This document shows, in pieces, positions 52,667 through 63,808 of a stretch of DNA of 64,000 nucleotides (within the stretch, counting starts at the first letter, position 1; every line of letters begins with the position of its first letter). The position numbers and the translations under genes are program-made. This DNA is from Diploptera punctata (taxonomy: Eukaryota; Arthropoda; Insecta; Blattodea; Blaberidae). The stretch spans positions 1,373,001-1,437,000 of the forward strand of contig JASPKZ010003844.1 of the NCBI GenBank assembly GCA_030220185.1, in the 5' to 3' direction. Under the pieces are notes generated by a model, which searched no databases, was not told where the DNA came from, and saw only the letters and a list, made by a program, of their open reading frames with translations.

Positions 52667-52682
52667 ATTACTCCATCCTTCT

Positions 52683-52999
52683 ATAATTATACACATGAAT
52701 CGTGATATATTCCCTATCACTCACATTTTCTATCTCTTACTTTCGGAATTAATTCTCTCTTTCTACATAATTTATCTCTCCATTTATTTGCTATTCAATG
52801 GGTTCGTTTTTGTCCTTTACATAGAATATAATAAAATTAATTAAATATAAAGTAAATAAAAAGCACTATCTCGTGCCATAGTTTTACGGATACCACAAAT
52901 TTTAATGCTGTAGGCCTATTTATTAAGAATCTCCAATCACTCTTAACTGAAACCAGTTTATATTTTCATTATCTACTTCCTTAAGTTTCTTGCCTCTGG
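52683..52999. other. unassigned, probably intronic
   Basis: AT-rich; nothing recognised. Confidence 0.4.
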
Positions 53000-53230
53000 G
53001 GCCGGAGTCAGTGAATTCTTTAGGAGGAAAACCCCAAGGAGTAAGTCCTCCGTGAGGGCCTTCAACTCGTGGGTCCCGAGTCTGAATTTTCAGGCTCGTA
53101 AAAGATCCTTAAGTCTGAATAAAGAAGGTCTCTAAGCAAAATTTACCGACCTGATCATCCTAGTAATATCTTCGATGCTTGCTAGATGTCTCATAGGGTC
53201 GGTATGTTGACCGCATACCATTCATGGCAT
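53000..53230 (+). mobile_element. SINE, family D, copy 2 (head lost)
   Basis: AGGAGTAAGTCCTCCGTGAGG, GTGGGTCCCGAGTCTGAA, TTCAGGCTCGTAAAAGATCC, AAGAAGGTCTCTAAGCAAAA and ATCATCCTAGTAATATCTTC match copies 1 and 3. The tRNA-like head is absent or unrecognisable. Confidence 0.65.
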
Positions 53231-53397
53231 CTATGGGCAAATAAGCGTAACTAAATTAAGTTGGTCTAGTAATTCCTAACAAAGGAGAGGTTAAAGCTCA
53301 ATATTGGGCTTTGCCATTGAAGATAGAGTAGACTTCCAGAAGATCCACCTTATATTACCCTGTCATTTGTTCCTTTTTCCTGAGGTTTCCTATTTTT

Positions 53398-53938
53398 CCG
53401 ATTGAGGGTCTTTCCACTTTTCAGCGGTTGCCCTTTTACCAGCCGGCTGCTGGCCCTTCACATCCACATGTGTCAATCACAGAGGTAGATGATCAACAGC
53501 CAGTGTAGGGGTGACATGTGGTTAGCATGTCGAGTCCCCCAGCCGTTATAGCTGGTTCCTCAACCTGGAGCCGCTACTTATTGTAGCTACCCAATTGCCT
53601 CACGATGCTGGGTGGGCACCGGTCCCATACTGGCCGAAATACCATGAGAAAATTTCTTCCCCCATGGAGACTCGAACTTATTAAATGATTTCATCTCTAT
53701 AATCAAGAATTAATATTTATAGGCATGACTATTATATTATTAACAATAATTCAATGATGACGAGACATTGTACGTGAAGGGACTTATCAAGGACTTCATA
53801 CTAAGTTTGTTACAAAAGGATTACGATGAGGAATAATTCTATTTATTATTTCAGAGGTATTTTTCTTTATTTCATTTTTTTGTCCCGTAGCTCTGCGCCA
53901 AGGCTTCCTGCCTTAACCGCTCGGCTACGGCGCGGGAC
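53398..53938 (-). mobile_element. tRNA-derived SINE, family L, copy 2, 14-bp TSD, itself interrupted
   Basis: GGTTTCCTATTTTT at 53384-53397 recurs at 53939-53952. The SINE body (53398-53677) nearly equals copy 1. Then about 204 bp of unrelated AT-rich sequence (53678-53880) split the tRNA-like head between its B-box (GACTCGAAC) and the anticodon-side part (CCCGTAGCTCTGCGCCAAGG). Confidence 0.9.
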
Positions 53939-53952
53939 GGTTTCCTATTTTT

Positions 53953-54879
53953 TAAAAATGGTAATATTCCCATTACCACTTATTACCTAGTCATTTCAAT
54001 TTTTAGATTTAACAACGCTAGGTGCATTTATTAGTTAGGCGAACTGTATAAATTATTAATTAAAATAATAAGACCGTAATATGGTATCTTTAATTTTAAA
54101 GTAAGAATAAAAAAAGAACTTTACCAATACTTTTACTTATGTCCAGTACATAATATTGTATTGGAATCTCATATCCGGAGTGTGTTTTTAAATGCATGAG
54201 AATGTTGGGTCCTAACAAAAAGTGATAGAGACACTTGATGCAATAGTAAAGTGCTTTTGACAATACATTGGACAGATAAAAAACAAACAAAAAGCATCAG
54301 ACGAAAATATATATATTGGTCATATTCTTTAAAATCGATAGTAAAAAATATTTGATCGCATCAACAATTTTCTTAAAACAATTTTTTAAGGAAAAATATT
54401 GGAAAGAAAATTAAGAGCAAGACCAAGAAGATTGATTTTTTAGGATACTACAGAAGTTATAGGATATCAAAGTAAGAAATAAATTATAGAATAGCTCGAG
54501 GTAGAGAAGATGGGTTTGATTGACAAGCCATTTCCTTTAGAAGACGACGATGATGTAGATACAAACGGGCATTAATTAGCTCTTTTAAATTAATGTTTTC
54601 ACCATTATCCCATACTACAGAACACAGAGACGAATTTCCTCTGTTCAAATTTGTAAGTTTCAATTTACAGTACAAATCACAATTTGACATTCAGTTAATT
54701 AATTTATAAATTGGACTGTTGCTACTGGGACAGCAGATCGAAACGAATGATAAGCTGGAAACAACATTTAATGACATTTATTACAGTTATTATAGTACGG
54801 AATATATTTGTTTATTACAAAAAAATAATAATAATAAACACTAAAATTACTACAAATTTTAGCTAATGATAACGTTCCA
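53953..54879. other. unassigned AT-rich stretch
   Basis: About 0.9 kb without recognised genes or repeat partners. A piece near 54400-54480 (GGAAAGAAAATTAAGAGCAAG, ACCAAGAAGATTGAT) may be LINE scrap but is too short to assign. Confidence 0.4.
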
Positions 54880-55850
54880 CAACATTATATTACTAATATC
54901 TTCAACATCTATAAATATAATGAAATCTCTGTTAAACAAAATTGCAAATTATCTTCTTGGGAAAAGATCAACACTGGAGTAAGACAGGGATGTGAACTCT
55001 CGCCGGTGCTTTTCATTACATATAGGCTATATATATATGAATAAATTAATAAACGAATGGAGGAAAACACAACGAGGATATATACCCACCAATAGGAACC
55101 TCAAACTCGATGCTATTCTTTTTGCAGACGATTTAGCTCTTCTGGCACTTTCCGAAAATGATTTGCAACGATCAATTTATAATTTACAAAAAATAGGTGC
55201 CATATTTAATATAGAAATATCAATTAAAAAAACTAAAATTATGCCATTTCATGGGAAGGACCCCATACAAAGTAAAATCTGTCTCCAGAATAAAATTTTA
55301 TAGAGATATCTAATCAATTTAAATATCTTGGATATTATCTCTCTATCTGGGATGAAAAGGATATCCCTGAAAAAATTACTAGTTATAATAAAAAGTTTGG
55401 GAATTATTAATCAAGTTATGAAACCATCCCTTGTACAAAAAAAACACCAGATTACGTTTATATAACACTTTGGCTAGACCAGTGTTGACCTATGGTAGTG
55501 AAGCATGGACACTAAAAAGACAACATGAAAGCAGAATAACGGCTTGTGAAATGAGTTTCATATGCAGAACAGCGGGTTACACCAGATGGGATCGGAAAAG
55601 GAACACCGATATCTTAATAGAATTGAAGACTTCGCCAATTTTGGAATATATTAAACAGTACCAACTAAATTGGAAACACCATCTTGAAAGAATGAGTTCA
55701 AATCGGATCCCAAAGCTGTTTATAATTATATACCAAGAGGACGAAGATCACTGGGTCGTCCTATGAAACGCTGGAGGGAAAATTTTCTATCGGATCATAA
55801 CAGGCCTTGGCCTAATACTTGGAAGGAAGAAGAAAGAAGAAATATATTTG
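54880..55850 (+). mobile_element. LINE reverse transcriptase to tail, family-B-like
   Basis: Broken plus-strand frames give WEKINTGVRQGCELSPVLF (about 54958-55015), then LDAILFADDLALLALSENDL (55109-55165) with the FADD catalytic box. NIEISIKKTKIM follows and, after a gap, VLTYGSEAWTLKRQHESRI, FICRTAGYTRWD and ERMSSNRIP (55431-55766). It ends in CCTAATACTTGGAAGGAAG and a decayed (GAA)n. Distinct subfamily, with 8660-8965 as nearest relative here. Confidence 0.8.
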
Positions 55851-55929
55851 TTTACCTACTTGAGTGGAAACGAACGCTCTTACGAATCACAGGGAGTCTT
55901 TATCATCCCAACTTCTCTAAAAAGGTTTA

Positions 55930-56050
55930 ACTAAAACTATATATAAATGTTATTTTCTTTCAGTTATATTATACGGATGCGAAACATCCAATATATTTTA
56001 AGGGATGAGAAAAAATTTCGATTATTTCAAGTTAAAGATTTTTAGGATTT
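55930..56050 (+). mobile_element. family-A LINE scrap
   Basis: ATTATACGGATGCGAAACAT and TTTTAAGGGATGAGAAAAAA match the 5' part of family-A fragments (14930-14960). Confidence 0.55.
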
Positions 56051-56079
56051 TATAATATTATAATGATATTGATATTGTT

Positions 56080-56470
56080 TCTACAAGAATAGACTAACAG
56101 CTCTAGAAATGGATTATTTACGCAGAAGTGCCAGAAAGTCTAAATTAGAACATGTCACAAATAAGGAAATTAGAAACATAATGGAAGCAGAAGAAAGCAT
56201 AATTGAAAGAATTGAGGAGAAGGAATTAAAGTGGTTAGGACATGTTTTAAGAATGGAAGACGAGCGATGGCCGAAAATACTATATCAATTGCATCCGACC
56301 AGAAAGAAGAAAAGAGCGAGACCAAGGTTAACATGGAAGGAAAGCATGAAGACAGTAATGCAAGCTAGAGGGCTAAGCATCGAAGATGCCCAAGACCGTA
56401 GGCTTTGGAGGTTTCGCACGGGAATACGGCAGCAGCTGTAAAAAAAACCGAAGGTAGATAGATAGATAAT
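56080..56470 (+). mobile_element. LINE C-terminal fragment with (GATA) tail
   Basis: The intact 110-codon frame 56109-56441 reads MDYLRRSARKSKLEHVTN, EIRNIMEAEESIIERIEEK and LKWLGHVLRMEDERWPK, then a C-terminal RLWRFRTGIRQQL. It is followed by AAAACCGAAGGTAGATAGATAG. LGHV.RM and the basic GR.R..W-like end are LINE C-terminal features. A reversed relative is at 42372-42690. Confidence 0.75.
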
Positions 56471-56489
56471 GATATTGTGAAAAGAAAAA

Positions 56490-56560
56490 TTAATATCTGA
56501 ACCAGGAATCGAACCGTGGACCTCTAGTTCTCCAGACTAGTGTGCAAGCCCACTAGGATT
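56490..56560 (-). repeat. tRNA-like scrap
   Basis: Minus strand: CTAGTGGGCTTGCACACTAG, GGAGAACTAGAGG, then B-box-like CACGGTTCGATTCCTGG. The D arm is abnormal and no body is attached, so this is a broken tRNA-derived repeat. Confidence 0.4.
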
Positions 56561-56564
56561 ATTT

Positions 56565-56815
56565 TAGACCAAAGAGAGTCGAATCGAATAGATGAATAGA
56601 CAAAATTACATAACAGTGAACTACATGACCTTTATGGAAAAAAACGAATGTAAAAAGAACAGTTGACTCGTGAAGACTGCGATGGTCATTTTGCACGAAT
56701 GGGAAATGAAAGAGGAGCATGGAAACGCCTTGCAGGAAAACCAGAAGGAAAGCGTCCAATAGGACAGCCTGGAATAAGATTCGAGAATAACATTATCTAT
56801 GATTTCAGGGAGGTT
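56565..56815 (+). mobile_element. family-A LINE 3' fragment without tail
   Basis: GACCAAAGAGAGTCGAATCG, CTACATGACCTTTATGG, then the frame with GHFARMGNERGAWKRLAGKPEG and PIGQPGIRFENNIIYDFREV. It breaks off at GAGGTTAAAT, where the family-E LINE piece follows. Confidence 0.75.
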
Positions 56816-56879
56816 AAATCTGCAGCTCAATTAAGGACCAGGGAAATTGGAGAATTAATAGAAATTAAGAAGTGAGACA

Positions 56880-57067
56880 GCTATAGATATAATTTCAAGT
56901 CCCAGATGTTCTTCTTGTAAGCCCATGTTTCCCTTAACAGGGGCTGCCGGACATTGGAATCTTTTAAAAGAAATCTAAATTTATATTTGCTCTAAACTCG
57001 ACTTCATTATTATCCAGTGTAAGATATATATATTAATTGGTGTTTCCCGTATAATGTATCATATTTA

Positions 57068-57106
<39 letters not shown>

Positions 57107-57293
57107 CGTATCATTATTGTTATTACCCTATAAAATGTTGTGTGTACATGACATTTACATTGCTACATTTATTGTATCTTTAACTGTTTATAATTAGTAT
57201 AGTGTATATCTATATTTGTCGAATATTTATTTGTATTTGTGCTGGTTGAGTGGAAGAGAGGGCCTTGTGGCCTTAACTCTGCCAGAATAAATA

Positions 57294-57376
<83 letters not shown>
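56880..57376 (+). mobile_element. family-E LINE, C-terminal coding end, UTR and (ATT)n tail
   Basis: Coding-like start CCATGTTTCCCTTAACAGGG, GCTGCCGGACATTGGAATC (W.SL-type block), then a 3' UTR with an internal ATT run (57069-57106) and GCTGGTTGAGTGGAAGAGAG, GGCCTTGTGGCC, CTGCCAGAATAAATAAAG. It ends in about 75 bp of (ATT)n. The plus-strand counterpart of 13956, 21106 and 25112. Confidence 0.75.
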
Positions 57377-57378
<2 letters not shown>

Positions 57379-57477
57379 AGAGATTTCGGCGCTCTCCCCC
57401 TACAGGGAAGAATTTGAACCATACTAATTTAGTTACACTTGTTTTCGTATAGATGTTATTTGAGTGGTCCGTGGTCA

Positions 57478-57735
57478 GCGTTCCGCCTCATACTGACATC
57501 TAGGACGGGAAAATTCGGTAAATTTTGCTTAGAGCCCTTTTCATTCAGGCTTAAGGATCTTTTACGAGCCTGAAAATCTTCAGACTTGGGACCCACGGCT
57601 TGAAGTCCCTCCCGGAGGACTTGCTCCTTGGATTTTTCCATCCTAAAAAAATCCATCGACCCCGGCCGGGTTTGAACCCGCGACCCTCGGAACCAGAGGG
57701 AAGGAGCATAACCACTAGTCCACCGCGGCCGAATA
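57478..57735 (-). mobile_element. tRNA-derived SINE, family D, copy 3 (with head)
   Basis: Minus strand: tRNA-like head GGCCGCGGTGGACTAGTGG, TTATGCTCCTTCCCTC, GTCGCGGGTTCAAACCCGG. The body then has GGATGGAAAAATCCAAGGAG, GGGAGGGACTTCAAGCCGTG and GATTTTCAGGCTCGTAAAAG. Best copy for defining the family start. Confidence 0.75.
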
Positions 57736-57859
57736 GTCCCAGATATTATTAGAGTAAACGAAAAGACTCCAATGGACTGGTTATTTGGTAAGGATGGACA
57801 AAAAACGAGTACTAATGAAAGTCTTACCGTCTCACTTTGGAGAGATAGCAATAGGATAA

Positions 57860-58510
57860 TCGAATAAGCGATGGGAGAACACAGTACATCCAGATGACAC
57901 TACACTTCTAGATGTAAGGAATTGAAAAGTAGTGGCTAGGAACAGGGAAAAGTGGAAGAGGAGGTTTTGGGAGGCGACAGTCCGACTTATGCTACTTCCT
58001 CATTTCGGAGGAACAGGGCAGTAGGACGATGGAGTAAGCGATGGGAGAACACAGTACATCCAGATGACACTACACTTCTAGATGTAAGGAACTGAAAGAT
58101 TTCATTCATAGTAATTCTGCCCGAAGGCAGGTCCTTCACTGCAATCATAGCATTGCAGCTTTACTAGGGAATTGTGTAGGTGCTTTCCACACCGGTGAAA
58201 GATGATGATAATGATAATGGTAAGGATGATAATGATAAGGATGATGGCCATATGATTTCGGGGACCGTTTGGGCCTTGAAGTTTTCCTGACATTTGTCTT
58301 ACAGGTGAGGAAAAACCCCGATAAAAACCTCACCCAGAAAAACTGCCCCGACCGGGGATCGAACCCGGGCCCGCTGCGTGACAAGGTAGCACGCTACCTC
58401 GAGACCACAGCGGTGGACCCAATTGAAAGATAGTGGCTAGAAAAGGGAAAAGTGGAAGAGGGGGTTTTGGGAGGCCTGGGTCCGACTTATGCCATAGAAA
58501 GGAAGGATGA
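57860..58510 (+). mobile_element. LINE C-terminal fragment, internally duplicated and split by a SINE
   Basis: GCGATGGGAGAACACAGTAC to GATGTAAGGAA occurs at 57868-57926 and 58038-58096 (about 170 bp apart). The frame gives WENTVHPDDTTLLDVRN and VARNREKWKRRFWEATVRL, a LINE end pattern (NREKWR..WEA). After the SINE (58101-58420) the second unit continues with TAGTGGCTAG and GGTTTTGGGAGGCC. Confidence 0.7.
58101..58420 (-). mobile_element. tRNA-derived SINE, family C, copy 10, 11-bp TSD
   Basis: AACTGAAAGAT (58090-58100) against AATTGAAAGAT (58421-58431), one mismatch, in a duplicated LINE fragment. The head complement GGGGATCGAACCCGGGCC is perfect; the middle has a small deletion after GCAATCATAGCAT. 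Confidence 0.88.
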
Positions 58511-58513
58511 ATA

Positions 58514-58628
58514 GATGGATTTACAACGGGGATGATTGGAAAACTTTAGCTCAGGATAGGGATTTATGAAGAGCTTATGCCAAATATACCTTAAATATTC
58601 CGGGTTCGTTAGTGCCATTGAGTTAGTT
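58514..58628 (+). mobile_element. family-A LINE tail scrap
   Basis: ACAACGGGGATGATTGGAAA, GCTCAGGATAGGGATTTATG and GTTCGTTAGTGCCATTGAGT match the family-A 3' end. No frame remains. Confidence 0.65.
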
Positions 58629-58899
58629 ATGTGACTGATTTAACAGATTAGTAGAGTGTTGATTATGTTGTCAACTGGAATTTATTTGTTCACAACTTAC
58701 AACATATCTGAGAATTATATTGTTTATTTAAGATGTATACGTCATCAAAGAGCTTATGTTATAGTGCAATAATTAGCATACTTAATTGTTTTGGCGACTA
58801 TAAATAACAAGAATCTTGGTTCTCTACTTTTGTTCATACGGTATGATTTTTTTTTATCATTAGCATTTCATTAAATTGAAAGAGATATATAAATATTAT

Positions 58900-59464
58900 G
58901 GCGCGTCATACTAATAATGACGATCGAATTTCGTGAACGAATGCGGCGAGAAAATAGGTCTCGCATTGGTAGAAATAGATTCGCGAGTCGAAAGACATAA
59001 CACAGATATAAGACAACTAAAAGTAGAGGAATTAAACACAACAATAGAAAAATACAGAACAAACTGGAAAAAACACTTGGCAAGGATGACTGAGAATAAA
59101 TGCCAAAAGCAGCATATAGCTATTCACCACGAGGAAGAAGTTTGGGAAGACCAAAGAAAAGATGGAAAGAGCAGCAATTTAAAGCCGGAACAGCCTAGTA
59201 AATAAGCCTAAACCGCGAAGAAGAAGAAGAAGAAGAAGAAGAAAGAGTCGAAAGACCCGCGCAGACCATCGAAATGTCTAGGCTCTCATTCCAGAGATAT
59301 CTAAGGACATCTACTTCCCCTTTCGGGAAGGATCGTTGGCCAGAAGGTACCATTTGGAAGTGTCTCGACCGTGGGCTTAGAAGTTTTCCTCCTCTGTCCT
59401 AAATGTACATCTGTGGCGAAGGCAGGAAGCGAGTCAGTTGAGAATTGGCAGCGATATTATGAGC

Positions 59465-59495
<31 letters not shown>

Positions 59496-59650
59496 GCGAG
59501 TGGGCTCATTGTCTGTGAGATAAATATTAAAACAAGAATAATTGTTACTGTAAATTGTGAGTAAATTTTAACTGATAGTTTGTGGAATTGAATAAAGTTA
59601 TTGTGAAATATTACACGATAATCTGTGTAATTATTTACGACAAAACGACA
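58900..59650 (+). mobile_element. possible LTR-like sequence split by a LINE
   Basis: If the LINE at 58997-59244 and one TSD copy are disregarded, the flanks join into a GC-richer segment. It includes GCGCAGACCATCGAAATG, CCAGAAGGTACCATTTGGAAG, a (GA)n run (59468-59492), GAATTGAATAAAGTTATTG and the end ACGACAAAACGACATGAGG. AATAAA plus a late TGTAATTATTTACGAC end recalls an LTR R-U5, but no tRNA primer site, internal region or second copy is visible. Confidence 0.3.
58997..59244 (+). mobile_element. family-B LINE, 5'-truncated, 12-bp TSD
   Basis: GAGTCGAAAGAC at 58985-58996 recurs at 59245-59256. The insert reads HNTDIRQLKVEELNTTIEKY and TNWKKHLARMTENK, then a frameshift, an AAACCGCGAAG end and (GAA)n. 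Same subfamily as 27408-27836. Confidence 0.93.
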
Positions 59651-60502
59651 TGAGGACGACCGCCACGGCCATCTGGTATATTATAAAGGCTTTATTTTAA
59701 CAGTAGGCTATAATAATTTCATTATCCGCGAACTTCAGTGATATAAACTTTTTTATATTCCTACATTCCTACAAATATGGTGTTGGGCAGGAGAATGAAT
59801 ATCTCAAAGGTGTAATTTATGTAAACAGAAGCTGAAGTAATTGTGTGAATCTGAAAGTATGATTAGTTCTATTTTTTTCAAGTCTAGATCTGTGTTTATA
59901 TTAAAGAAAGACTTTGTATGCAACAAAGGTTTGTGTTTCTTCCGTACTTCATCTCGCTAAAAGAGATGGAAACATTTATGTTTATTTAAATTAATTTTGT
60001 TAAGCAACACTCTGGAGCTAACCTACATAAAAAAATCTGTTTTAATCCAATTGGAAATTTCATTAGATTAAAAGGTTCCACACTGTAAAATGAATTAATT
60101 TCCGTCATTTTGAAATATATTTTTTTAATGGAGATTTATCACTTCCTTACAGCACTTTCAGAAATGCTTACTGAAGAAAACAGTAAAAGAAATAAATTAA
60201 TTTTGTTGTAGTGGATAAAAAGTGGATACACACTTCATCAAAATTTCATAATACGAATTAAAATACTTTCAGATTTTATAATTGCGACAGTAGCCGGAAA
60301 TGGATCCATAGACTTACGATTATTTTTTAAGAATAATTTATAGCAGTAATTAATAAAAAAACGTTTCTTGTTACCCTATTGAATTAATTTTGCCTAACTT
60401 CAGGTTTTATAAAAATTGACATGTGTACGCCTACATTGTAAGATTTTAATATTTTTTACAAAAATTAATGTAGGCCTCATTTTAATATTAACCCTTTAAT
60501 TG
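59651..60502. other. unassigned AT-rich spacer
   Basis: No recognised feature or repeat partner. Confidence 0.4.
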
Positions 60503-60950
60503 GAAATTTATCATAAGTAATGCTACGAGTGATTTCCAAATGATCGATAAATTCACGACTCACGAAGTGAGGAGTGAATTTATCTAGAGAATTTGGAAAT
60601 CAAGAGTGGCATTTGTTAAGACTATTTAACGAATAAAATTAAGCTGTTTACTCACAAATCATTATTTAACTAGAGTTATTTTAAAATATTTATATATTTA
60701 ATGTAAACGGCGATGTTTGAAAACAAATGAGAAACGATAGGTACGCTTCTACTGCTTCATTTGTTTATCACTGCAACCAGATCATACTATTTATTGCCAA
60801 AGGAACGCAATATTGTAAGGAGGAGCTTTCTTTAATATGGTAATTATAACACTGATAAATATTTGGTGAAACACGACTCTGATTGGTTGTAAAACAGAAA
60901 TCATTGAAACGTGATTGGTCATTGACTCCCATTTGGGGCATGAGTTAAAT
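60503..60950 (+). repeat. dispersed repeat family F, copy 3 (internally deleted)
   Basis: Matches 3187-3945 closely but passes directly from GCAATATTGTAAG to GAGGAGCTTTCTTTAATATGG, lacking about 300 bp present in copies 1 and 2. Ends CATGAGTTAAATAGTC. Confidence 0.7.
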
Positions 60951-60999
60951 AGTCCTACAGAATACATCAATTGGTTCGATGTATTTACTATGATTAATG

Positions 61000-61135
61000 A
61001 AACACAAGTAAACGAACGGGTAGTAATAACTTAAATGTGTAAATGTAGTCATTTCTCCAAAAATGTTCTCATTTTTATTAACTGTCCATTTGTATTTTAT
61101 ATGTGTGACCATATATTTTGGTTTATTGAGTAGGC
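61000..61135 (-). mobile_element. family-A LINE reverse-transcriptase scrap
   Basis: Minus strand reads KPKYMVTHIKYKWTVNKNEN, FGEMTTFTHL, corresponding to SKTKYMVTRR...NEGNFEEVAEFKYL of the copy at 12752-13270. About 45 residues of the region after the YADD box. Confidence 0.6.
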
Positions 61136-61261
61136 CTAACACTAGTTTAACATTTAAGACAAGACATACAATTCACTTAAACTGACATATTAAACAAGCG
61201 AATATAATATGGGGTGTTTGTGATGATCAGAGAATGTTTAACGACTGCTTAGGGTTTACAT

Positions 61262-61398
61262 TTTCTGGTATTCATCTTACAGGCGAGGGTCAACCCTGAA
61301 GAAATCTTATCTAGCAAACTTGTTCCTACCAGGGATCGAACCCAGGTCCGCTGTATCTGAGGGAACGATGTTGCCGCGATACCACAGAGGTGGACATG
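61262..61398 (-). mobile_element. diverged tRNA-derived SINE head (family-C-like)
   Basis: Minus strand: CCACCTCTGTGGTATCGCGG, an odd anticodon part, CTGGGTTCGATCCCTGGTAG, then GGGTTGACCCTCGCCTGTAAG, like the family-C head and first body part. The rest of the body is missing or unrelated. Confidence 0.6.
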
Positions 61399-63486
61399 AT
61401 TAAATCCCATTAGTGTACTATCTGAACGAATTTGCTTATATGTTTGAGCTGCAGAAATTACAGCCCTTCTACTGTAACCATGTAGGGCCTAATTAAATGT
61501 ACTTTTTTTAAACGTACTATATTATATGAAAGACGTGTGGTTTTTAAGAATACCGTATCTTAAATACGCTCAAAGTATTGGGTCTTTGTTAACATCTCTT
61601 CAAAATGCGGTATGTGTGAAGGATACATTCACTTCAAACGTGCTCCAAACTGACAGCTTTCTCATCTTATATATACGCTCATTTGTAAACATAATACGTT
61701 CATGTTTACACAAAATATTATAGCGTTTGAAGATAACAAGAGACATATAGGCTATATTCTCTAAAGATTGATTTTCTCACTCTAACTCTATTTAATAAAT
61801 CCCATTTATATAACGTATTCCATTTGAACTTATTTTCAAATAAAATCAAACTTTTATTTTCTTTATCTTAAAATTTAAGTAGATTGTTCGGGTTGAACAC
61901 CAATGCTGGTATTTATCTTAAAATAATTCGCTCCTTGGTGGACCAAGATATATTGGATAGAACCGACGTAAAACAAATCCGGCACATATGAACCAAAATG
62001 TTCGGTCTAGAACAAAATCTGGACTAGTATGTTCATGATGTTTAGAGGAGAGAACCGTATATTGTCAGAGCACCAGAATAATCATGATGAACGCCAAATA
62101 ATTAAGGTATTCGGCCAGTTATGAACAAAAAGTTCAGGATGGGGGTTGTAGCCTCCCTTGATATAAATTAAAATTCCAAATATTTGTAGAACACATCAAC
62201 ACTATGTTAAATCTTCAAATACAGTAGAACAGGAGTAAACATATGGAAGACTAATCAATTATATTGGCAAAATATTGATTGAACGATGTAATTTTTGGAA
62301 TCAAAATTGAGTATGTAATTTATTCTATTTATTTAAAGAACAGTTATTTTGTCTAATTACAAATATTTCTTCTTTATTAAAGATATGCCACATAATTAAA
62401 TTCATAAAAAACTTAATTGTAAATTTAATTTAACGTAACTGAATATAAAAACAGTTACTAACATGTAATTTCTAACAGTAAACGGGCCATATACTCAGGT
62501 TACCTGACTATTAGTTATGAAAATCGCGAGTGAATTGATATAGTCAAAAACACTCTCTTGGTGATGACTAAATAGATCAAGTGAATTTAGGAATCGCGTC
62601 AGAAATCTGCGAGACCCTAGCATGGTGATATTTAGCGACCAAACAGAATCTAATAAATAATTAATGGAGCAAATAGCCCCACATTAAATATAATGAAATA
62701 CTTTACACATCCAATAATCATGCTTGCAGGCCACGCTGGAATCCAACGTGACTGGCGAAAAAAGTTAGAAAATTAAGCTCACAACATTGTTTGACTTAGC
62801 AGAATGGAACAACATTTTCAATTCCCTTCCACGTAAGAATATAGAAAGTATAAATTAAAATCATAGAATAATAAATTATATGTATGAATGAATAAGCACA
62901 ACTATAAATGTGTACAACTAAATAACAATTCTAAGTAAGTAGATAAAATGATAATTTGCAAGTTTTGTTAGACTTGAAAAAATAAAAAGATGTTAAAGAA
63001 TCGTCCACAGACTTCTACTTCTTTTACTATTTATCAGTATGAATGAGATAATTATATAACTGGAAAGTTAATTTTTATTTTGGATTACGTGAAATACATT
63101 TTCAAGATTTTATTTGCAAAATAAGATAAATGACATAAAACAATCGGAGTATTGTAAATACTTAGAAGAAACTGAAAGACTTGTGCGGACAAGAACAATT
63201 AGGAATACGTAATTTTAAAATAAAGTTGATTAATTCATAAATTAAATATTTCATGTGAAGTTAACTAGGAAATAAATAAAATAATGCTTTTTTACAAATT
63301 TGAGATTCTCTATAAAATCTCTAAAATGATTATTGTTCAATCTTGAGAAACATCAAATTTGGTATAATATTGCAACATTTGTACAATAATATAAAACCTT
63401 ATTAATATTAGAGGTCCATAGCAGTTTCATTGTACACATTCAACTTTTATACCACCTTGATTACATTTAAACATATACTAGCAATA
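61399..63486. other. unassigned 2.1-kb stretch
   Basis: AT-rich, no repeat partner found. 61865-62160 and 62480-62780 are somewhat GC-richer but give no frame or RNA signature. The short frame 61526-61723 has no family features. Confidence 0.4.
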
Positions 63487-63808
63487 TCCATCCATCCATA
63501 GTAATTCTGCTCGAGGGCAGGTCTTTCACTGCAATAATGGCATTTGCATGCTATGTTTTGCAGCTTTACAACGGAATTATAGGTGTGGTAGCTTCCCGTT
63601 GCTTTCCAGATCTGTGAAGGATGATGATGATAATGATAAGGATGATGATGGCCGGATGATTTTCGGGGACCGTTGGGCCCTAAGCTTCCTAACATTTGTC
63701 TTACAGGTGAGGAAAAACCCCGAAAAAAATCTCACCCAGGAGCCTGTCCCGACCGGGAATCGAACCCGGGCCCGCTGCCTGACAAGGCAGCACGCTATCT
63801 CGGTGGAC
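63487..63808 (-). mobile_element. tRNA-derived SINE, family C, copy 11, head shortened
   Basis: From ATCCATCCATAGTAATTCTG to CGGTGGAC. The complement of the B-box (GGGAATCGAACCCGGG) is intact, but part of the D arm is deleted (CACGCTATCTCGGTGGAC lacks the GAGACCACAG piece). Confidence 0.88.

Noticed and set aside
59440..59500. (GA)n run as a GAGA-type regulatory element of a host promoter
   Set aside because: No transcription start, exon or conserved neighbour; better explained as simple repeat in a repeat fragment.
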